A stretch of 5,482 bases of DNA from an uncultured Eubacteriales bacterium. Lineage in GTDB: Bacteria; Bacillota; Clostridia; Christensenellales; UBA1242. This document shows, one piece after another, positions 1 through 5,332 of the stretch (within the stretch, counting starts at the first letter, position 1; the number at the start of each line of letters is the position of its first letter). Location: positions 1 to 5,482 of the forward strand of contig CADBOH010000086.1 of the NCBI GenBank assembly GCA_902796285.1. Reading direction: 5' to 3'. Below the pieces are notes generated by a model. That model worked only from the letters and a program-made list of their open reading frames with translations, made no database searches and was not told where the DNA came from. The translations under genes and the position numbers were made by a program.

Positions 1-52
1 CTTGGTTTGGGACCAAGAGATTTCGCAGGTTCGAATCCTGTCACCCCGACCA
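1..52 (+). tRNA. tRNA-Pro (anticodon UGG), 3' part; 5' end outside window
   Basis: The window opens at the 5' strand of the anticodon stem. The stem is CTTGG (1-5) paired with CCAAG (13-17), enclosing the loop TTTGGGA, whose anticodon TGG at 8-10 reads proline codons. The T arm is GCAGG (25-29), loop TTCGAAT (30-36) and CCTGT (37-41). The 3' acceptor strand CACCCCG (42-48) is followed by discriminator A49 and a genome-encoded CCA (50-52). The D arm and 5' acceptor strand lie before the window. One oddity is visible: the variable region between the anticodon and T stems (18-24) is 7 nt instead of the usual 4-5. tRNA 3' ends are common integration sites, but I found no second copy of this 3' end in the window. 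Confidence 0.95.
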
Positions 53-92
53 AAAATCCTCCTGAAGTCGTCGATTTCAGGAGGATTTTTTT
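53..92 (+). terminator. Rho-independent terminator of the tRNA-Pro transcript
   Basis: A perfect 10-bp stem, TCCTCCTGAA (57-66) with TTCAGGAGGA (76-85), encloses a 9-nt loop. It is preceded by A residues (52-56) and followed by seven T residues (86-92). The flanking A and T runs extend the stem, so the hairpin could also work leftward and insulate the tRNA from transcription arriving from the operon. It starts immediately after the tRNA CCA end. Confidence 0.93.
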
Positions 93-208
93 CTTTGTTT
101 TATGCGTGTCAAAAAAGTACTTTATTACAAACTCTCCTTCATATTTGCTTTTTCTCTCCTGCTTGCCGATATAAAATCTCTTGTGAAACTATTCTCAGAA
201 CAACAGAA

Positions 209-343
209 TTAAAGAATCACCACGATATGGTCTGATATTGGTAACAGTTTCAACCGAAATACACTCTGCAAAAAGTGTAATACTATTTTGCAACTATCAA
301 TCATCTCAATTGTCTTCATGAAGCACAATATGTTGTGTTTCAT
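209..343 (-). CDS. Doubtful 44-codon small ORF downstream of the operon
   Basis: A leftward ORF starts at an ATG (343-341) and stops at TAA (211-209). It begins MKHNILCFMKT and ends SDHIVVIL. It has an AAGGAA ribosome-binding-like sequence (complement of 352-357) 8 nt before the ATG and lies about 65 bp beyond the stop codon of the AlbA_2/GHKL gene, so it could be a third, small, fairly hydrophobic product of the same transcript. I recognise no family. Against it, its first codons lie inside the 312-349 hairpin, its interior contains the 260-292 inverted repeats, and a 44-codon ORF can easily arise by chance in AT-rich DNA. The region may instead be a non-coding RNA or plain spacer. Confidence 0.22.
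   Translation of the reverse strand: MKHNILCFMKTIEMIDSCKIVLHFLQSVFRLKLLPISDHIVVIL
260..292. repeat. Two interlocking inverted repeats (pseudoknot-like)
   Basis: TACACT (260-265) is complementary to AGTGTA (274-279), and TGCAAAA (267-273) is complementary to TTTTGCA (286-292). The two helices interleave in the order of an H-type pseudoknot: stem 1 of 6 bp, stem 2 of 7 bp, a 1-nt first loop and a 6-nt last loop (280-285). This geometry suits rightward RNA better than leftward RNA. A simple alternative is the 267-292 hairpin alone, extended by AGT (274-276) with ACT (282-284). All pairs are Watson-Crick. The function is unknown, and chance pairing in AT-rich DNA cannot be excluded. Confidence 0.45.
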
Positions 344-349
344 AAAGAC
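312..349. repeat. Long hairpin, 17-position stem with 4-nt loop
   Basis: GTCTT (312-316) pairs with AAGAC (345-349). ATGAAGCACAA (318-328) pairs with TTGTGTTTCAT (333-343) around the loop TATG (329-332). The only imperfections are C317/A344 and the G323/T338 pair. Either strand as RNA has one wobble and one mismatch, so the structure is equally good both ways. No T tract follows on either strand, so it is not a classical terminator. It lies downstream of the operon, where it could be an mRNA 3' structure, part of a small RNA, or a protein-binding dyad. Confidence 0.7.
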
Positions 350-381
350 TATTCCTTATACATATTGAGCACAGCGATACG

Positions 382-408
382 AAAAACAAAAAATGCAAAC
401 AGTTGCAA
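382..408 (-). terminator. Weak possible terminator and TTGCAA-type dyad just after the operon
   Basis: On the leftward strand the stop codon of the AlbA_2/GHKL gene is followed at once by TTGCAACTGTTTGCAT (408-393). TGCAA and TTGCA can form a 5-bp stem with a 4-nt loop. Six T residues, a G and five more T residues follow (393-382). The T tract is good but the stem is short and weak, so this is at best a leaky terminator. The same 16 bp match, with one half-site change, the paired TTGCAA-N4-TTGCAA sites around the operon promoter, so it may instead be a regulator-binding site or cassette boundary. Confidence 0.4.
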
Positions 409-1857
409 CTAAATCTCACTTTCTTTTGCCCAATAAGGGATGTATTCTCGGTTCTTCATGCCGGTTCCACTTCTTACCTTAATCAATTGTTCAGCACAAG
501 TATCATTGAATACACGAGAAACTTTATAACGTTCATTTTCGTTTAGTTTAAAACGTGTCCGTAGTGTGTTGTTATTTGAGGGCTCATTTTTTACATAATT
601 TAGACAAACATGGGCGTAACATGCTGCAATCTTCTCTTTCTTTGTTAAAGAATCAAAGTCTTTTTTTGAGAAAAGAGAAACCTTTGTGCTTCGCTCATAT
701 TCCGTAATAATTGGCGCCGGTAGATTGTAGTTCTCGACATATGTGATAATTTTATCATACCCGCTTCCTCTCTCTTCGCAAATCCCGACCTTGTGCATTG
801 CTGCAGCTAAAGATTCATTCCGCGAACAGGGAGGGTGATCAATGAAACGGTCAAAGCTGATGAGCGGTTTCCCTGGATTTGTAATTTCAAGATGATCAGG
901 GAAAATAGATACTATCGGGGCTCCAGTTTCGTCTAGGTCCTGATGGATTAAGGCATTTGCAACAAGTTCCCTAATTGACAGCATGGGATATACGCAAGTG
1001 TTTTTACGTATAGCTCCTTCTATGTTTTCAACTGTTGGAAGATTACTCATTATATAATTAATTAAACCTTCAAATCCAACAATATATCCCTTCCCGCCAA
1101 CTTGTTCTTTTGCAGGATTTGTAATATCAACCCCCTCATATTTTAGAACACGAACAGCTTTATATTCCACTGTTTCAAACCATTTTAGCCTCTTTGCAAG
1201 GAGCAATGCCCCTAAATTCGTTATCGTATATTTCCCAGTATTCTTTTCTGTTACAAAACGTAATTCTGTAAGTTTTGCAATTATTTCCGAAGGATTATTG
1301 GGATAGTGTATCGAGAGCATTTCAAATAACTTCTGACAATCTAATAGCCTAATAATATCTTCAGCCGATACATTGGTTTTTGCAGGACGAACTTCAAAAG
1401 ATTCCCGGTCATCCAAGTTTCGCCATAATTGTTTCTCTATTTCGGGATAATCACGAAGGAGTTTCAACTCATTGTTGACGATAATATATTCTGTCCCATT
1501 ATATTGCATGGTTGTATTGGCTGCGCGCTGAACTTCTAGAACAACTACGCTTTTTCCATCTATCTCAGTAGCCAAAATAGAATAAACAGCCTTAATTGAC
1601 AATTCAGCAGATAATTTTGACTGTGTCGGAGGAATATATGTTGTTCCAGTTATTGCCCTATCGGTTGAACTAACTCCCCAAAGTGCATAAGCATAGGGTG
1701 TTTTTTTGTATAGCGCAAGATTTGCAAGGCCGCAGATATACATTCCAAGCTGCTCGGTATTACATTCTGAAACCATTAATACCGTAGTATCCCTTTGTTC
1801 GAATTGCTTTAAAAATGCGTTTACAATTTGTTCACAATAAGATTTGTCAAAGCTCAT
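409..1857 (-). CDS. AlbA_2 (Schlafen-like) and GHKL-type ATP-binding domain protein
   Basis: This 482-aa protein resembles the COG2865 group, often annotated as ATP-binding or RecG-related transcriptional regulators. Residues about 20-135 fit an AlbA_2 domain, best seen in LGMYICGLANLAL (37-49) and YALWGVSSTDRAITGT (57-72). A linker and winged-helix-like segment (about 160-225) leads to a GHKL-type ATPase domain: RELVANALIHQD (296-307, N-box Asn301), FPDHLEITNPGKP (319-331) and EERGSGYDKI (361-370). A second winged-helix-like segment forms the C-terminus (about 405-480). No helicase motifs are present, so a RecG helicase name would be wrong. The acidic E...EFK signature usual in AlbA_2 domains is not recognisable near residues 20-40. 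The ATG overlaps the upstream stop as ATGA, and AAGGAGG lies 7 nt before it, so translation is probably coupled to the reverse transcriptase. The biochemical role is unknown; binding nucleic acid and ATP is inferred from the family. Confidence 0.9.
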   Translation of the reverse strand: MSFDKSYCEQIVNAFLKQFEQRDTTVLMVSECNTEQLGMYICGLANLALYKKTPYAYALWGVSSTDRAITGTTYIPPTQSKLSAELSIKAVYSILATEIDGKSVVVLEVQRAANTTMQYNGTEYIIVNNELKLLRDYPEIEKQLWRNLDDRESFEVRPAKTNVSAEDIIRLLDCQKLFEMLSIHYPNNPSEIIAKLTELRFVTEKNTGKYTITNLGALLLAKRLKWFETVEYKAVRVLKYEGVDITNPAKEQVGGKGYIVGFEGLINYIMSNLPTVENIEGAIRKNTCVYPMLSIRELVANALIHQDLDETGAPIVSIFPDHLEITNPGKPLISFDRFIDHPPCSRNESLAAAMHKVGICEERGSGYDKIITYVENYNLPAPIITEYERSTKVSLFSKKDFDSLTKKEKIAACYAHVCLNYVKNEPSNNNTLRTRFKLNENERYKVSRVFNDTCAEQLIKVRSGTGMKNREYIPYWAKESEI

Positions 1858-4800
1858 ACAAGCCCCTCCTTCCTGCTATAAAATCCCGCGGGTGGTCCTT
1901 TTACGATACGTTTATTTTCCTGAGTTGGTTTTTCCCCTTCCCACGCAATTTTTTTACTATCATTAAGTTCATTAGGATAATTTCTCCGTTTTTTTTGTAT
2001 TTCTGCACAATTGACTGTTCCAATTAAAAGTACGTTATTCTCGCCGCCTTTAATTTTAATAATGTCTTTAAAGAGAGTATTATATGGGCCGGTTATTCTT
2101 GAATCTCCATACTTTGATGTGTTTGCCTGAACCACAAAACAATGAAGGTCACGAGAAGCGGACTCAACAATGTTAGAAAAATAGGCCGTGTCCTTGTTTA
2201 TTTCTGGAACAACCAACACATCTATCTTGCTTCGAAGCAAGTATCTGTATTCGATATTTGTCAATTCAAAGCACATTAAATCACTATACTTAATACCATT
2301 CCAATCAATCAAATGCATAGAGGGAAAAACCGGATCCTTACATTCAAAATGTTCATACGCTAATGCGTTTATTTCGGCAGGTGCATAGTGGTTTTTTTCT
2401 CGAAATAAAGGAATAGTATAATTGAATCTATTAGAGTGGAAAGGTTGCAGTACAACCATATAATTATAAGCCTGTTGATTATTTGTAATATATCGCAATC
2501 CACATATTATTGCGATAGAGTTCGTGCGCGAAAAAGCATATAGTTCTTCAATCCAGTAAATCGGCAAATAATACTCAGGAAAAACTATTATATTTGCGTT
2601 GTTTTTCCTTGCTTCATTCAGCAGTTTATAAAGACTTCGTTTCTTACTGGGCGACAAATCGTGAACTGGATTTTTTAACACGGGCTGGATGTCCTTATCC
2701 TCATCCAGCCACACACTTGCTAGGGCGATTTTTAATGCTTCTGATAAAGGTTGATATTTGTTGTTGAGAACGGACAACTGATGCAAATAGATACCATCGC
2801 AAACCTCAGTGTTTACATCTAAAGAGGGAAACGTATTGCTTAGATTATTAACTCTGGAAAAATCATTAGATAATTGATTGATATTATTTGATATTGGGTT
2901 ACCACCTTCATAAAAATGAGTTAAGAAATTAAGCATGCAGAGTTCATCGAAATGAATAAAGCGAGGGCAAAGTTGTATTTTTTGCTCGTTCAAAGGTAAG
3001 ATCCCGTTATTGTGTTTTGCAAGATTGACGATGTCTTGTGGCTGAGCTTTAATTAGCGAAAAATTTGCATCAAGTGCCACTGAGATATAACTAATTAGCG
3101 GAAATGAAGAAAAGTGGTTGTTAAACAAGTTTGCATTGCGAATATCTTTAGCATTATCAAAAATATCCGAAAAGGCACTTTGTGCAGTCCCATCTGCAGC
3201 CTCCGCGATTGCTTCTATATTTGCTCTTGCGTTTTTAATTGCAAGTGGAGCAAGCGCAATGGATGCTGCTATCTTTAATTGTTCATGTAACGCATCCTTG
3301 ACCCTGTTTAATACAATTTCACTTTTAAATGTTTCTATTGACTCAATTTGGCCTGCATTAACTTGGTTAATTGAATTAAATAACTGTACAAAAAACTTTA
3401 CAAAATAATCGTATTGGTTATTGATAAGAATCAGAGAAAAAACATTAATCCACGCACTTCTGTATTCAACAGCTTGCCGCCCGTTGTAAAACTTTAATAT
3501 TTGACTAAGCTGCTCAGATATATACTCTCGATGCTTACTATCGTTAACATCAACGTTTTTACTTGCTCTGATTAAATCATTTATAAAAAGTGTTGCCTCA
3601 TAATTATTTGAAGAGAAGAGAAAGTCACGCACCTTTAGAGAACCAACATTTTCACCTAATGAATAGGCTTGTTCATCAAAAGAACGTTCTGATGATCCAA
3701 TGTCTGGCATTTGTATGCCTTCGCTCATACTGGCTTTAATGTTACTTGCCTCACATAGTAAATTGATTAGTGCATCTGGCTCATTATGGTCAAAATAGAG
3801 ACATCTAATTTTATCAGTTTGAAGAGTTAAGTAATTTGGATCCGTATTGGGGATTAGAACGCTATATTCTTTTATCCCTTTAGGTTTTATTATCTCTTTC
3901 CTAACTAAAGTCTCATGCAAAATACTTGTGACCGTTATTTCGCAATCTTGAGGTTTATCAACAACTATAAGGATATCATCGACATACCGACCATAGAAAA
4001 CAGGTGTAACATGTTCACTGATAGCATTATCGAGTTCACAAAGGTATATGTTGGCAATAAGCATGCTGCTATGCAGTCCAATTGGTAAAGCACACTGTCC
4101 CTTTTTGCAGTTTGCAGGAATTGCTCCTCGATATTTTTGCATCTCTGATGTATAGTCAATATAAACTTGGCGGATAATCTTTGTAAGCGGCGCAATTTCC
4201 ATCAGACGTTCATCACCGTTCAGGTATTTTGATAAATTATCAAAATCAAAAGTTACCGAGTAATAATAACTCTTAATATCAAGGGAAATCAAAATACTAT
4301 CTTGGTTATGTTCACACCGAGACCTTATTATTTTAAAAGCATTATTTCTCCAAGCAGTATATTGCTTAAAATATGGAATAAAAAGACGATTAGAATCAAA
4401 GTCAATGCCACTATACAGATTCTTATCGTCATAATACAATTGATCCAATTTAGGTTTATTTGCATAGGCATTAGAGGATACCGCAGATTGATTGTAGGCT
4501 ATTTTTCCTACCATAAGCATCCAAATAACATCTAAAATAAGTACCTCTACAGGTGCTTTTATATAAAAATTTACTTTACTCAGAATGCTATTCTTGGGAA
4601 CAGAATTTTGGATTAGCATACCGATCTCATCAGATGAGTTTTTAGTAAATGATTTTGGCATTGGAACCAGATCAATACTTCTCAAAAGTGGGGCCAAATA
4701 ATCATAGTCAATCTCATTTTCCAATGTGCACATGAATTCCGCTAAACGATCTACTCGGCTTGAAAATGAATTCAAATCGGATTCCCACGTTGCAAGACTA

Positions 4801-4901
4801 ACTTTATTATATAAAATAGTCTTATCATAGTAATAGTATGATTTTAGTTTTTTATACGCGCCTATAATCATTTTCTTATTAATAACAAAACTTTCAAACA
4901 T
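1854..4901 (-). CDS. UG/Abi-type reverse transcriptase fused to a nitrilase domain (DRT type 1-like defence protein)
   Basis: A 1015-aa protein counted from the ATG at 4901. The reverse transcriptase palm shows motif A SLDIKSYYYSV (catalytic Asp208), motif B LPIGLHSS (272-279), motif C GRYVDDILIVV (Asp308, Asp309) and a following KIRCLYFD (364-371), so the polymerase appears intact. A long helical region (about 430-620) follows, as in UG/Abi enzymes. The C-terminus (about 722-968) is a carbon-nitrogen hydrolase/nitrilase domain: ANIIVFPEYYLP (Glu776), LFREKNHYAP (Lys836) and SDLMCFELTN (Cys877) supply the Glu-Lys-Cys triad. RT-nitrilase fusions are known from defence-associated RTs (UG1/DRT type 1; UG5 and UG6 also carry or pair with nitrilases). 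I cannot place it in one clade without a tree. The nitrilase substrate is unknown. Upstream in-frame starts (TTG at 4940, ATGs at 4922 and 4919) are less likely, because the ribosome binding site lies between them and 4901. The gene heads a two-gene operon and overlaps the next gene by 4 bp. Confidence 0.95.
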   Translation of the reverse strand: MFESFVINKKMIIGAYKKLKSYYYYDKTILYNKVSLATWESDLNSFSSRVDRLAEFMCTLENEIDYDYLAPLLRSIDLVPMPKSFTKNSSDEIGMLIQNSVPKNSILSKVNFYIKAPVEVLILDVIWMLMVGKIAYNQSAVSSNAYANKPKLDQLYYDDKNLYSGIDFDSNRLFIPYFKQYTAWRNNAFKIIRSRCEHNQDSILISLDIKSYYYSVTFDFDNLSKYLNGDERLMEIAPLTKIIRQVYIDYTSEMQKYRGAIPANCKKGQCALPIGLHSSMLIANIYLCELDNAISEHVTPVFYGRYVDDILIVVDKPQDCEITVTSILHETLVRKEIIKPKGIKEYSVLIPNTDPNYLTLQTDKIRCLYFDHNEPDALINLLCEASNIKASMSEGIQMPDIGSSERSFDEQAYSLGENVGSLKVRDFLFSSNNYEATLFINDLIRASKNVDVNDSKHREYISEQLSQILKFYNGRQAVEYRSAWINVFSLILINNQYDYFVKFFVQLFNSINQVNAGQIESIETFKSEIVLNRVKDALHEQLKIAASIALAPLAIKNARANIEAIAEAADGTAQSAFSDIFDNAKDIRNANLFNNHFSSFPLISYISVALDANFSLIKAQPQDIVNLAKHNNGILPLNEQKIQLCPRFIHFDELCMLNFLTHFYEGGNPISNNINQLSNDFSRVNNLSNTFPSLDVNTEVCDGIYLHQLSVLNNKYQPLSEALKIALASVWLDEDKDIQPVLKNPVHDLSPSKKRSLYKLLNEARKNNANIIVFPEYYLPIYWIEELYAFSRTNSIAIICGLRYITNNQQAYNYMVVLQPFHSNRFNYTIPLFREKNHYAPAEINALAYEHFECKDPVFPSMHLIDWNGIKYSDLMCFELTNIEYRYLLRSKIDVLVVPEINKDTAYFSNIVESASRDLHCFVVQANTSKYGDSRITGPYNTLFKDIIKIKGGENNVLLIGTVNCAEIQKKRRNYPNELNDSKKIAWEGEKPTQENKRIVKGPPAGFYSRKEGLV
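1865..1871 (-). promoter_or_regulatory. Ribosome binding site of the AlbA_2/GHKL gene
   Basis: On the leftward strand a perfect AAGGAGG (complement of CCTCCTT) stands 7 nt before the ATG at 1857. It lies inside the last codons of the reverse transcriptase gene. This fixes the start at 1857 and shows the second gene can be translated strongly as well as by coupling through the ATGA overlap. Confidence 0.9.
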
Positions 4902-4907
4902 AAGGAA

Positions 4908-4916
4908 TCCTCCCTT
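4908..4916 (-). promoter_or_regulatory. Ribosome binding site that decides the RT-nitrilase start
   Basis: The leftward strand reads AAGGGAGGA, with GGAGG ending 7 nt before the ATG at 4901. The in-frame candidates farther upstream (TTG 4940, ATG 4922, ATG 4919) would place this purine-rich site inside the coding sequence and lack a comparable site of their own. The ATG at 4901 (N-terminus MFESFVINKK) is therefore preferred, giving 1015 rather than 1028 residues. Confidence 0.9.
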
Positions 4917-4924
4917 CATCATAT

Positions 4925-4940
4925 TTGCAATTACTTGCAA
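4925..4940. promoter_or_regulatory. Paired TTGCAA dyad (operator candidate) in the operon leader
   Basis: TTGCAA-TTAC-TTGCAA: two copies of a palindromic hexamer spaced one helical turn (10 bp) apart, so the whole 16 bp is also a dyad. It matches the site at 5007-5022 in 15 of 16 positions. It lies about 15-30 nt after the predicted transcription start and upstream of the ribosome binding site, where a bound repressor would block the operon. A further single TTGCAA (4951-4956) overlaps the predicted start. Single TTGCAA hexamers also occur elsewhere in the window; the 10-bp-phased pairs are what is distinctive. Confidence 0.6.
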
Positions 4941-4960
4941 GATTGTTTCTTTGCAACCAT

Positions 4961-4989
4961 ATCATAACACGACAGAAGCATTTTTTCAA
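4961..4989 (-). promoter_or_regulatory. Sigma-A promoter of the RT-nitrilase operon
   Basis: On the leftward strand, -35 TTGAAA (4989-4984) and -10 TATGAT (4966-4961) are separated by exactly 17 bp. Each hexamer has one change from consensus. The predicted transcription start is near 4954, giving a leader of about 50 nt that contains the 4925-4940 dyad and the ribosome binding site. TTGCAA dyads lie on both sides of the promoter, so repression or switching by a DNA-binding protein is likely. Confidence 0.82.
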
Positions 4990-4997
4990 TCCTATTG

Positions 4998-5033
4998 CGT
5001 GTTTTTTTGCAAATACTTGCAAACAAAAACACG
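4998..5033. promoter_or_regulatory. Extended inverted repeat with central TTGCAA pair, upstream of the -35
   Basis: CGTGTTTTT (4998-5006) plus TTGCAA (5007-5012) is mirrored by TTGCAA (5017-5022) and AAAAACACG (5025-5033). The two 15-bp arms are perfectly complementary apart from a 2-nt insertion (AC, 5023-5024), with the 4-nt centre ATAC. It ends 9 bp upstream of the -35 hexamer, a position typical of an upstream operator or activator site. The core is repeated at 4925-4940 and, imperfectly, at 393-408. It could alternatively fold as a hairpin in a longer RNA or be a recombination site. Confidence 0.65.
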
Positions 5034-5067
5034 GGAACTATAATAGGCATCCCCCCTTTTTCTTTGA

Positions 5068-5154
5068 TTAGAAAAGTCCTTTCCTATTTTTTGTTCGCAA
5101 GCCTTCATAACCGCTTTCTTCAATCGGTTTTCCTTTTTTGTCATTTATGTACAT
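5068..5154 (-). pseudogene. Short coding-like ORF, possible gene remnant
   Basis: The 28-codon frame starts MYINDKKGKPIEESG and ends TKNRKGLF before TAA (5070-5068). The frame is open for 15 more codons upstream to a TGA at 5202-5200. The charged, protein-like composition is better than expected for random AT-rich DNA, but the ATG lacks a ribosome binding site and the frame is very short. It may be the eroded end of a gene displaced when the cassette arrived. I cannot name a family. A 5-bp inverted repeat (AACCG 5109-5113, CGGTT 5125-5129) lies inside it. Confidence 0.2.
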
Positions 5155-5249
5155 CTGTGCTATCTGGACGTTCCCTAAAAATTTGATGAGAGAGATGCTT
5201 CAATTAAAAGGTTGATAATTTGTGATTGTCGTTTGTGGTAAATGCCCTA

Positions 5250-5290
5250 AAACAATAAAACCACATAGGAAAAATGAGTCCCCAAGTGGT
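5250..5290 (-). terminator. Probable terminator of the partial right-hand gene
   Basis: On the leftward strand ACCACTTGGGG (5290-5280) can pair with CCTATGTGGT (5269-5260) through about eight of ten positions with two mismatches. A T-rich tract, TTTTATTGTTT (5260-5250), follows. It lies about 45 bp past the stop of the partial gene. The same ACCACA strand (5260-5265) is also complementary to TGTGGT at 5234-5239, giving a possible competing hairpin. It would insulate the RT operon from readthrough. Confidence 0.45.
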
Positions 5291-5332
5291 GTGATTCGTT
5301 TTGTGTAGTACTGTTAAAAGCCCAAGAGTTTT

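Larger units (their letters stand above)
4990..5332. other. Intergenic region between the partial gene and the operon
   Basis: This 343-bp stretch holds no convincing complete gene. From right to left it contains the probable terminator of the partial gene (5250-5290), the short possible remnant ORF (5068-5154), a G-run on the leftward strand (5051-5056) and the extended TTGCAA palindrome (4998-5033). I saw no second clear promoter aimed at the operon. An RNA transcribed from here cannot be excluded, because UG reverse transcriptases of other types have non-coding RNAs near the RT gene. Confidence 0.5.

Noticed and set aside
1..52. Attachment-site duplication of the tRNA 3' end
   Set aside because: The T-arm and acceptor sequence of tRNA-Pro is not repeated elsewhere in the window, so an att pair cannot be claimed.
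116..180. Leftward frames with coding-like stretches and AGGAGA-like sites near the tRNA terminator
   Set aside because: The frames are very short or run into the terminator and tRNA, and no ATG with a proper ribosome binding site opens a meaningful ORF.
2..235. Rightward 77-codon ORF over the tRNA
   Set aside because: It runs through the tRNA-Pro gene and its terminator, so it cannot be a genuine gene.
3965..4195. Leftward 76-codon ORF inside the RT gene
   Set aside because: It is out of frame within the RT palm domain (motifs B and C) and is explained entirely by the RT coding sequence.
1815..4535. Rightward ORFs of 66-96 codons (1815-2027, 2188-2388, 3118-3408, 4302-4535)
   Set aside because: All lie opposite the two well-supported leftward genes and read as antisense shadows of AT-rich coding sequence without ribosome binding sites or recognisable motifs.
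4995..5186. Rightward 63-codon ORF upstream of the operon
   Set aside because: It starts inside the extended TTGCAA palindrome, is rich in Phe/Leu from T-runs and has no ribosome binding site.
4902..5332. Retron-type msr/msd RNA
   Set aside because: The RT is of UG/Abi type with a nitrilase domain, and the region lacks the paired a1/a2 repeats and long msd hairpin expected of a retron. The dyads here fit operators around a promoter better.
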